Shown piece by piece: positions 47,388-58,000 of a stretch of 64,000 nt of DNA; positions within the stretch are counted from its first letter, which is position 1, and every line of letters begins with the position of its first letter. The DNA is taken from contig NC_067312.1 in assembly GCF_020740795.1 (NCBI RefSeq), positions 37,424,905-37,488,904 of the forward strand. The letters run 5' to 3'. The DNA comes from Apus apus. Its lineage: Eukaryota; Chordata; Aves; Apodiformes; Apodidae. The notes beneath the pieces are model-generated. The model had not been told where the DNA came from, ran no database searches, and was given only the letters and a program-made list of their open reading frames with translations. Both the position numbers and the translations under genes were made by a program.

Positions 47388-47522
47388 TGTCCTAGTTTGG
47401 CCCTGGCAGATGCCTTTTGACTACCAGGGCTGTGCTAGCTATAAAGTGGCTGGGGACAGCTGCAGGACAGGAGACTGTGGTTCTTTTTGTGAATAAAGTG
47501 TCTTTTTTGAAGTGGTGTCACA
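47388..47522 (+). mobile_element. Very short LTR-like unit
   Basis: Starts TGTCCTAGTTTGGCCC and ends GGTGTCACA. Within about 135 bases it has a TATA-like CTATAAAG (about 47439) and an AATAAA (about 47492). The start resembles the TGTCC start of the other plus-oriented LTRs here. No target-site duplication was found, so the ends are uncertain. It may be an internally deleted LTR. Confidence 0.4.
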
Positions 47523-48279
47523 TGCAAAATGAGAATACTTCCACTATTAGGCTGATACTCCTACAGAAGTTTTGGTGTGTCAAATAACCTCTATCCTGTT
47601 ACTTTATGTGGTTTACTAAAGGACTACCACTTCCCACAGGTCTTTAGACAGTAGAGTGATGTAGGACACTGCTTGTTAGGTTCTCCAAATGAGAAGGGGA
47701 TGGGTGCTTACAAAGGAGGCCCTCTGGTAAGAGCTGCCTCTTCTAAAAGCCAGTTGGAAAGGTGCATGGCGACTTGCTGCAGGAGACACAGAGGGTGTCA
47801 GCACCTAGCCAAACGAGTTTTGTCAGCTGCAGGAGTTGTCCTCCGTTGAAAATGTGTTATTGTGTGGGCAAATCTAGCGACTCATGCTTTGTTAGACACT
47901 ACTTCACTTGCCTCTTTACCTTTCTCTCCCTGCAGTTGGTCCCCACGCTTGTTGTCAGGAAGCATAACCTGGCTCGGCACAGAGGAACCTGCAGAGCTCC
48001 CTTTGTGGCTGACGCCTCCTGTCAGCACAGCCACCTCCCGGCTCGGTGTCTCCCTGACCTCAGCGTGGAGCTTCTGAGCGAGAGCTGGAGTTAATGGCTG
48101 TATTTTTAGTGTTTGCCTGCAGTCCAGACGAGCTAAGCAGCAACGCCTCCTCGTCAGGTACACCCCAAAGGTGTTCCAGCGTCCCTGCCGCCGTCAGCCC
48201 CAGCTGCCATGCGGCGCAGGCTGGCACTAGCGCTATTCCACAGCGAGCTCTTCCTGCCTCCCTGTGACACTGCAAGGGC
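47523..48279. other. Short intergenic sequence upstream of CARNMT1
   Basis: No gene recognised. Frames across 47762-48163 on both strands lack family motifs. GC content rises toward the CARNMT1 island. Confidence 0.5.
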
Positions 48280-49060
48280 ACTGACCTACCGAATTACCGG
48301 GGCGGGGGCGGAGCTGCACGGGCCGTCACGCTGGGGGACGGCCTCTATTGTGAACCTGGCACCTTGTCCGCGCAGAAATCACCCGGCACGGCGCTACAGC
48401 CGCAGCCCGGGAGCCCCCTCACCCCGCAGCCCCCGGAGCCCCCTCACCCCGCAGCCGGGTCACGTCAAACCGGCCCCTCCCCGCTCCACCCCGCGCCGCC
48501 ACCGCCCGCGCTCTCGCGATGGTTCCTGCCCGCCGGGACAGGCCCCGCCCCGGAACTGCGCGGGGAGCGTGCGCGCCGGGCGTGACCGTTGCCGGCGGCT
48601 GTTGCGGGATGTCGGCCACGTGCGCCGTGTCCCGTAAAGCGCAGCCGCCGCCGCCGCGTCCCACGGGCGAGAGGGATCCGCCGGCCAAGGCGATGCGCAG
48701 GGGCTTGCGGCGGGGCCACGAGGCGGAGCGGGAGCAGCTGCCGTGGCCGGCAGCGAGCGGCGGCGACACCGGAGCGGAGCAGCCGGCCTCGCCGAGCGGC
48801 GAGCGTCGGAGGCGGCAGCCGCCGGAGCCCAGGGCAGCGGCGGCGGCCGCCACGGCGGGCAGCGGGGAGGCAGAGGAGGAGCGGCTGGAGCGGGAGCATT
48901 TCCGGAGGATCATCAACGCCTTCCGATACTACGGGTAAACCGGGAGCTGCCGCCCCGCGCGGGGCCTGGCAGCCGGAGGCTCTTCCCTTTCCCGTGTGCC
49001 CCCTGCCCGGTCCGTGCTCGGTGGTCGGCGTCGTGCCTGTCGCCGGGTGCAGAAGCCCGG
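48280..49060 (+). promoter_or_regulatory. CARNMT1: CARNMT1 CpG-island promoter
   Basis: CpG-dense region with GC boxes (GGGGCGGGGGCGG at about 48299-48311) and a TCTCGCGA element at 48512-48519, with no TATA box. It covers CARNMT1 exon 1 and its donor. TCTCGCGA-type motifs mark start sites of many housekeeping genes; that the start is near it is an inference. Confidence 0.7.
48609..48934 (+). CDS. CARNMT1: CARNMT1 coding exon 1
   Basis: Residues 1-108 plus two bases, ending INAFRYYG. Donor GTAAAC at 48935. The frame is open upstream to an ATG at 48519, so the true start may differ. Confidence 0.8.
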
Positions 49061-52000
49061 GTCAGGAAGGGACCTCTGCTCCCCGTTCCTTCCGGGATAC
49101 GCAGCGAATCGCCTCAGGGTCTTTGCCAGCTGGGAAGCATAGAAGGAAAAAAGGCCCACACGGTCAGCCTCTTTCCCTTAGATAAAATGCTTTAAGGCAC
49201 TTTGAAGTGCTCAAAACCACAGCAGCTCCTGCTGGCAAAGAAATGTAAATGGTGTTTCGCTTGTTGGGGAAAATTTTGAAAGGAGTGTTAATTTACACGA
49301 GAGATAAGACTTGTTGACAGGGCTAATGGATGCCACTTTGTTACAACTTCACTTTTCTACACATTTGTTGAGTCAGAAAACGGCTTGATGAGCCCATAGG
49401 AATGAGACAAGGGGAAGGGGCAGGGGCCCCAATTTGTATCTGAATCTATTGAATGGAAAGGGAATGAAAGTTACACAAATTGCAGTGGGGGGGGCTGGCT
49501 GAAAGAGTCCAGTTCTCTGCAGTATTTTGGTAACCTTCTGTTACTCTGCATTTGGGAAGCAGATTTGGGATGTAGTACGTACTTGCATACATCAGTTGAC
49601 AAACCCTTGTGATGTGAATCATTATTATGATTCATCAGCAAGTTTGCTGATGATACCAAATGGGGAGGAGTGGCTGACATACCAGAGGGCTGTGCTGCCA
49701 TTCAGTGTGAACTGGACCAGCTGAAGAGTTGGGTAGAGAAGAATGTAATGAGTTTCAACAAGGAGAAGTCCTGCACCTGAGGCGAAAAAACCCCATGCAC
49801 CAGTACAGGTTAGGGGCTGACCTGCTGGAAAGAAGCCTTGAGGAGAATAATCTTGGAGTCCTAGTAGACAGTAAGTTAACAGTGACCCAGCATTGTGCCA
49901 TTGTGGCCAAGAAGGCTGATGGTATCCTTAGATGCATTAGGAAGAGTGTGGTTGGTAGGTCGAGGGAGGTCCTCCTCCCTCTCTGTTCTGCCCTGGTGAG
50001 GCCTCATCTGGAATACTGCATCCAGTTCTGGGCTTCCCAGTTCAAGAGAAACAGGGACCTGCTGGAGCTGGGGCTTTTTAGCCTTGAGAGGAGATGTTAT
50101 TAATGTCTATTAATATCTAAAGGCTGAGTGTAAGGAGAACGGAGCCAGACTCTTCTCAGCAGCAGGACAAGGGACAATGGGCACAAAGTGGAACACCAGA
50201 AGTTCCATCTGAATATGAGGGAAAATTTCTTGATTGCGAGTGTGACAAAGCACTGAAACAGGCTGCCCAGGGATGTTGTGGAGTCTTCTTCTCTGGAGAT
50301 ATTCAAAACCTGCCTGGATGTATTCCTGAGTAATGTGCTTTAGGCGACCCTGCTTTATCAGGAGAGTTGGACTAGATGACCTCTAGAGGTCCCTTTCAAC
50401 TCTGGTGATCCTGTGATTGTGGTATGTGCTGGACTTTAAGTGTAACACAAGCATAACTTTTACATGACAGTGAGGTTCCTGGAAGAAGTGGGTGATATTT
50501 AGAGTATTTCTTCCATTTGCTGTTTTTATACATTGGGTTGTTCTGTCTTCCAGGACGAGTATTTGAGGGGGAGGATGGTCTAGGTCATGCTTAGGTGTGT
50601 CTTCCAGACAGAACTCTCTAATTCAGTTTGGCTCGATGTCCTCATTTTGGCTGGCACAGATCTGATTTTCTTCTTAGTAGCTAGAATAGTGCTGTTTTGG
50701 ATTTAGGATGGGATTTTATGCAAGAAGGGTGTCAGTAATACACTTATGTTTTTAGTTGTTGCCAAGAAAGCAAGGACTTTTTAACTATCCATGCTTTGCT
50801 AATGTGCAGGTGCTCATAAAGCTTGTGGGAAGCATAACCAGAGCAACCAGTCTATATTGGCCGGTGAAATATTCCACATTGTGCAATGTCATGCTCAGTA
50901 CATAGCTGAGCATTGGCTGACAAGTTTTGTCTCCCAGGATTGCAGTTTTGGCTTTTCTCTTCTCTAGGATTGCTAGCTAGGGATGGGCTGGGCATTGGTC
51001 AGCGGGTGGTGGGCAGCTGCACTATGCAACACTTGTTTGTATATTATTAATTGTTTTATTTTACTTAATTTCTAAAGTTGTTTTTTTCTCAATGCAAAAG
51101 TCTTCACCTTTTCCTTTCCAATTTTTCCCCCACTCCCCAGTGGCCAGGAGAGAGTGAGTGAGTGGCTGCATGGTATTTAGTGGCCTGCCAGGTTAAAGCC
51201 GTGACACCATGCATAGACTTGGTGTTAGTTATTACTGTTAGCACAGCAGCCAACTGTAATTTACTCATACAAATGATGTAATTGGATCCTCAGGCTTTAA
51301 ATGCTGGGAATATCTTTCTCAGCTTCATGCTCAACTGTGACTCTGAGTTTCTTTTGAATTCTTCAGTTTTGGTAAACTCATAACAAAAGGATATAAGTCA
51401 AATTTCCAGTACAGAGGTTGAATTAAATTTCCTCTGCCTCAAAGAACTATCTTCAAGTTTAAGTGAATTTACGTATCTTGATAGTAGAAAATAATTTAAC
51501 TGGAATTGTCTGTATGAGTAAGGCAATTAGAGATGTCAGATGAGTCCAGGCTAAAGTTCTTGTTTTCTGGAGGTATATGGACTTAGTTCTTGTGATTTCA
51601 GTGACTTAGCAATTCTGCTAGAAAGCTGCAATTCCACATTAAATGATAAAGTATTATGGTTCAAAGAATTTTTCTGTCAAAACTTTCAAGATGGTATTGA
51701 GCTAAGCTGATGTGCTGTGCATAGAGGATAACTTTTTTTTCTTGTTCCTTCTCTATTTTTTGTTTTTAAGTGTAATTTTAAACCAGTGGGATTGCTACTG
51801 CAAAGAATATGCCCTTCTTGGTAGCATGTATGTAGTGTTGGAGATATTAATTGGTCAAATTTCCAGATGAAGGCTGCAATTAAAGTTGCAGCAATTGCAC
51901 CTTACTCTCTCTGATGGCTGGTTTACAACTTGGTGCTGCTGAGGCAAGAGTTTGAGAAACTGCAGTGTGACTTGACCTGATAAAATGATCCACTGCTGCC

Positions 52001-55000
52001 AAAAGGGGCAGTATGCCTTGTCCTGGCTTTATGACCTCTCTCTCATGTCCTTATTGTTGTTCTCAGCCAGCTTGACTTGCTAAATGGACAGAAATCAAAT
52101 CTAGCAAAATCTGTACAGGTCTTTTCAGGGTTAGTAATTTACATGAGCTTTGTGGCCAGTCTGGTGAGTGCTAGAACAAGGTGAAGGGCAGAACTGTTCT
52201 GTGTGAGGAGAAGGAAGATGAATGAAAAAAACACACCTCTTTCTTTTGTCTGTAGATTTGTCATTTTAATGGAACATTTATTTTGGAGAATTTTTAGAGT
52301 AATTTTTAGCTTGCATCAGTTACACGATCAAATTGCCGTACTCATACTTCAGCAAAATAAGCTGTTAAAAGAAGGAAGTTTAACATCTTAGTGTGGCTGC
52401 CAGAACTCCAGTGTGGTCTGGCTGTGACATACACAGTTCTTGCATAATTTTGAGGATCCCTGTTCCTACTCCACATCTCATCATTTCTGTAGCCTAGTTT
52501 ACAACTGCATTAAGCTATTCTTTCAATTTGAATCAGATTTGTGAAACAAACTGGGTGATTTTGGTGGGTTTGGGTGCTGGTTGTTCATTAGAATTTGTAG
52601 ATCTATGTATTAACGTAGTGGTCACCTGAGCTGGAAACGAGTGTTGATGAAACTGCAAGAAGAAAGTGATTATCCTCTTAAGCAATAACATGTTAAAAAG
52701 AGCGGTAGTGTTAGAACTAAAGCTTACAACAAACATTTTTGCATAAAAATTCTTGAAAACTTGTTCTCCAATAAGGAATTACAAAGTCTTGATCACATTT
52801 TCTGTGTCTAAAGAAATTATTAATTGTAATTGGAGACGCTTAGAGGCTAAATATATAAATGCTTCTAAATATCTAAGGACCTTAAACTTTCTGCTTTTTA
52901 GAACGAATATGCATGAACGAGTGAACAGAACAGAGAGGCAGTTTAAATCTCTCCCAGCTAACCAACAGAGTCTTCTTCCTCAATTCCTTCCTCACCTTGA
53001 CAAGATTCGGAAGTGTATCGATCATAATCAAGAGATACTACAGACCATTGTGAATGACTGCGTTCATATGTTTGAAAATAAAGAATATGGAGAAGACGTA
53101 TGTTAAAATGGATTTTTTTTTCATACTGCAAAAATAGATTCTGTATACTTTGGGATTTTCTACATTTGCTTTTCATACCTTTAAGGCTTCCAACTTTCTT
53201 TGCTTTTGCTTTCTTTATTACCTCATTTCTTACTTCCTATTTGCTTTTGTTTTCTCACTCTTGTCTTTCACATCTAGTAGAGTTCATGTTTAATAAAACT
53301 GTTTGTTGTCAGTCCTTCTAGTTATTCTTAAGAAAATTACAGTAATCGCTTACTGTAGATAAACAGTTTTTCATTCCAGACTTCTAGCTCTACTCTGGTT
53401 ACATTTTAAAGTTACTTTTTCAGTTAACAGCATAGAGCATAAATGGTATTGTCTGTCTTATTGTAGGTTATTCTGTTATGGCATTCTAAATCTGTTAAAG
53501 TTTTAGATAAAGTTTTTAACATTATCGCCTGTAAGAACTTCTTCATGACTTACCTGCTTTTTCTGTTATGGCATATCTATAAAATCATTGCAATCAGGCT
53601 GACACAAATGGAATTGGTATCCTTAGGCAAGGTACAATAATGGGCAGCTCTAATGTGATCTTAGTTGCCTCATCCTTACCTACAGGGATCTTCTTCTCAG
53701 GGTAAGCAGTTCATCATCTGCCCTAGCTAAGCCCTGGTCCTATCCTGAATAAGGATTACGAATTGTGCTTTGCTATGCCATACAATACTGTTTTTTTGAT
53801 GTTAAACCTGGTCTCTTGCCTGCTGAAGTGAGACCATCAAACTCAATTTGTTTAGAATTCTCAGTTGGGTTTGAGCCCTGGTTCCAGGAGTGAAACGCAA
53901 GTGCTTTGTCAGCTAAAACTCCCAACAGCCCTTATAGCATGGCTTTTGTCTATTTATAATGTACTCAGTTGTTATTTGGTGGTTGTTTTTTTTTCCTAAG
54001 ACTAAAGATACTTTGTACATTTTCCTCTAACTTTTTTTTTCCCCCTTCACTTGATTAGGGACGAGGAAAGATTACACCAGCTTCGACATTTGACATGGAT
54101 AAATTAAAATCCACTTTGAAACAGTTTGTGAGAGACTGGAGTGAAGAGGGAAAGCCTGAGCGAGATTCCTGCTACCAGCCAATCATTAGTGAAATTGTGA
54201 AGAACTTTCCAAAAGAAAGATGGTAATACTGTTTTAAGTCTGATTTTTATGTGGGCATACACTGTTGCACAAATCTAACAGAGTTTTTATGGAGTAATAA
54301 AAAGCTTGGATTTAAAGCTACAGAAATTACTGTGAACGAAGTGGAATTCATTTTTTAATCAAGGAAGTTTTTGTTTCTAATACACATTGCTGGAGAAGAG
54401 CACAATCATAAACTTCACTAAGGAATACCAGATAAACCAGGAATATTTTTTTCTACAACTTGATGTAGTGGAATATGCATTAACTTGCCAAGTACGAGAC
54501 CTCAGGAGGTTGTGAACTTAACACAGTGCTCGGTGAGGTAAAGTTTGCAGATTAGCAGGTTATCTGTGTGTGTGTGCTGCAGATAAAAGACCCTTTGCTA
54601 CAGCAGGTAGTAGGAGTGTTGTCCTTCAGGGTGGAAGGATAAAGGAAGAAAGCTTGCAACCTCTTGTGCCATTTTATTGCACTAAAAAATTACACTGCAA
54701 ATATTGAATTCCAGCCTTGGTTTCAGAGGAATATTAAAAGGCAAGTATTAAAACAGCTTTGCTGCATGTGTGAGGGTCGCTTTGTAACTGCATTGGGTAG
54801 TTAACACCATCAAAATAGTAATCGGTGTGGGTTTTTTTTTTTAGGTAACTTTAGTAGAAGTATACTAGTAGAATCTCAGAAAATACTACTGCTGCAAGAA
54901 TTGCCTGTATAATGGTTCTGTCATTTAGTTAGCCCAATCATCATAAAGTGCATCTCAGGTTAAACTTAAATTTTTCCATTATAAAAGTATTATGAACTTT

Positions 55001-58000
55001 GTACTCATAAATGTAACAGGTCATAACATAGGTTTTATATCTAGGTGTTTCTTCTGTCTCAGTACTTGATGATAATGCCCTTGTACAAATTTGAAAATAG
55101 CTTTCACTAGACATCTTTTTATTTTTATTAATAAAGACTGTTAGAGGTAGCAGAATACAAAGTGGCTATGATTGGTTTGTCTTCTGCCTTGGACTAATTT
55201 ATATCAAAGCAGGTGCACCACTGAAGATATTGTATCTGAAAGTGAACTTTCTCCAATGTGTTTTAGTGCTACTAGTGCCCTACATAAGATAAAGATGTAT
55301 TGAATGCTACATGTTATGGGCTATACCTCTGATGTGCAGATCTGTGGGACAAGTCATATTTTTGAAAGCACACACATTCTAATCTTCAAGATAGCAGGTC
55401 ACCTTCTTCTCTTTCTAGCTTTTAAAGCACTTTGGTTATAAGAGAGAATTTAGGTCAGGTTTTAGAGATTCATGACTGAAATGGGAAAGTCTTGACTTTT
55501 GCATTCCTCAATGATGAACTGTATTTCAAAACCAGCAGTTGTTATTAGGAAACAACAGTGGTAACAGTGGTACAACAACTCTAGTAACAGAGTGGTTGTA
55601 TCTGAAGTTGATAGCTTTGTGCTTCTTTACCAGGAATTCTGTTTTTTGTCAAACATAACTAAAGTGACAGTGCTTCTATTCCTGTTGCCATGACCTTGAA
55701 ATATCAGTTAGGATTTGTCTCTGCAGAAATCTCAAAACGTTACTGTATAGATAAAAAAAGTTTGTATTTCTTAAATGAAAGAATTTTTTATTTCTAAAAT
55801 ATTATATACAAACCTGTTTAAAAGTTTAGTATCCACTGTCATTGTGCAGCTGTAGTAGCATATAGGTAAAAACCTGTTTGCTGTTCACATACTGTTACTG
55901 TCATCAGCTTGCTCTTTCTCCTAGTGACCAGAGGCTCTCCCAATCAAGTGTGCTTGCTTCTTAGATGCAAGAAGCAGAGTTATTAACAAGGGTCTGTTCT
56001 CTTTGTGTACTATCAGGCTTAAATGGCAGTGCCACCTCACCCTTGTACAAGAAGTAACATCCCCAGCAGGACAGGCTGGCTGATCAGTCTGGTTCCTTTT
56101 TTGTGCTTTTGGAGGGGAGCAGTTTCAGTTTGAAAGGATAGACTGGGTCTGTACTGGCCATAGTGAAGTTATTCAGGCTGTTGTGTGCAGTGGGTGCAAA
56201 GTCAGAAGAACGGCTGTGGGTGCTATGTGGGAAGACAGCCTGTACATGCAACCTCAGAGTGCAGCTTTGCATTGCTTTAGAACAGAGTTCTGTTTTGTAG
56301 CATTGAAAAAGATGGAGAAATAAACATTTTAAATTAAAAGCCATTAGTACAAGTCACTTTTTACTTTTTAATGGCTTCAATGGAATTGTACATTCAGTTT
56401 CTCATTAATATTATTTGTTAACATTATTGATTGCGTGCATTGGAATCATGTGAAAAAGTAAGTTTTTGAAACTATTCTAGTGTGTTTCACTCCGTGCATG
56501 CAACATGTTGCATTGTTGCTCTGTGCGAGATTAGCCTGTATTGGTTCAGCTGGTGTGCAAAGAGCAGGAGAGGAAATGAAGTGCTCTATATTCTTGCTTT
56601 TCTAGGATGCAGAAGAAATACAAGCAATGGTTGAGAGCAGCTGTAAATTGGAACAGTCTTGTGAGTAGGTACTAGTGTTATCCTCTATTTCAGTCCAATC
56701 TTCTGACAAGACTGTTATCTGAAAAAAAAAAAGGCAAAAGCTGTTTCTGCCCTCCATTTTTCTGCAGAAATAATGTCTTCTTTCTGCTTAGCACCTTAAC
56801 ACAGAATCTGCTGGTAGGATCAACAAAGCAGTTTTGAGTGAATTCCCATGAAATATGATCTTCCTGGACAACTGATAGTTTTCTTGCGTTATTCATGTTG
56901 GAATTTGTGTTTCAGGTCACATGGTCTTCATACCCTTTTGATGAAACCATTTCATTTTCTTTGATTTCTGGGATCTGAAGGATCACTGTTTTCTGTAGGA
57001 GAAAATAGTAAAACATAGATACATTTTTATTTCTTGATGGAATGTGTTCATTAAGACATTTTTATGGGGAGACGTAAGTTGAAAATCTAAATAACCACAT
57101 ATACATTTTTTTTTTCCAATTCCCCTTTTTAGTTTCTTACGTTATCCTTCCTACTTACATGAAAGGATGTAAAGATTATCAGCTTGTTGGAAAGGAACCA
57201 AAGAAACAGTTAACCTTTTAGGCAATTATCATGTCATGGCCAATGACAGTAAACTTAGGTGTCTTCTCTGAAGTTTTCTTTTATTCATTAACTTGACCTC
57301 TGGAATCACTTGTAACTTGAAATTTAAATCTATCATGCTGTCCAGCATTTCGTTACATTTTCCAAGATACTGGCAGGACAGCCCAGAAGAAGTCACCAGT
57401 GCATAGATTCGGTTCCATAGATTCTAATAAACATAGCTTATTAGTCATAAAGCTGAGCTTGGCTAATACCTCTTGAATGTGTTCAGTCATATTTATAAAG
57501 ATTACAGTATCTGTTTTATATTAGTTTTAGTTAACTTTATGTAAAATACACTGCAGTGTCACTGCAGTCCACTGAATGCTTTGCAGATCTTTATATGTAT
57601 GCATATTAGCATCAGCTGCTATGTTTGGAGAGGATTTACTGTTCAAATGACTGCTTTTTAGCTACCTTCATTATTTTATTTGAAAAGTAGTTGTCTTTAA
57701 AAAACAAACCTGAAAATATTATTTCAGTAAAATAATGAAAAATACTATACTGAGATTTTGATCTGTTTTCTGTGGAAATTTACAAATGTTACAGAGGCAA
57801 GATATCAGGAATGGAGTCCCACAGTATGATTCTGTGCCGATGCTTCCAGTGATCTTCTGTGTATGGGTTATGTGTTTCTTGCCAGTTACTATTATTAGCT
57901 AACATTGAATTTCAGTGTTTAGTTTTGCAAATGAGGTTAGCATTTGGATCTCACAGTAATTTTTATTTTGCTGAACTTCATTTTAGCCCTTCAGCACCAT

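Noticed and set aside
48209-49195. Other long frames on both strands over the CARNMT1 island (up to 198 codons)
   Set aside because: GC-driven shadows; only the frame ending [16 protein letters not shown] matches the family and joins the next exon.
49729-50103. 124-codon plus frame in CARNMT1 intron 1
   Set aside because: CR1 ORF2 remnant with an internal deletion.
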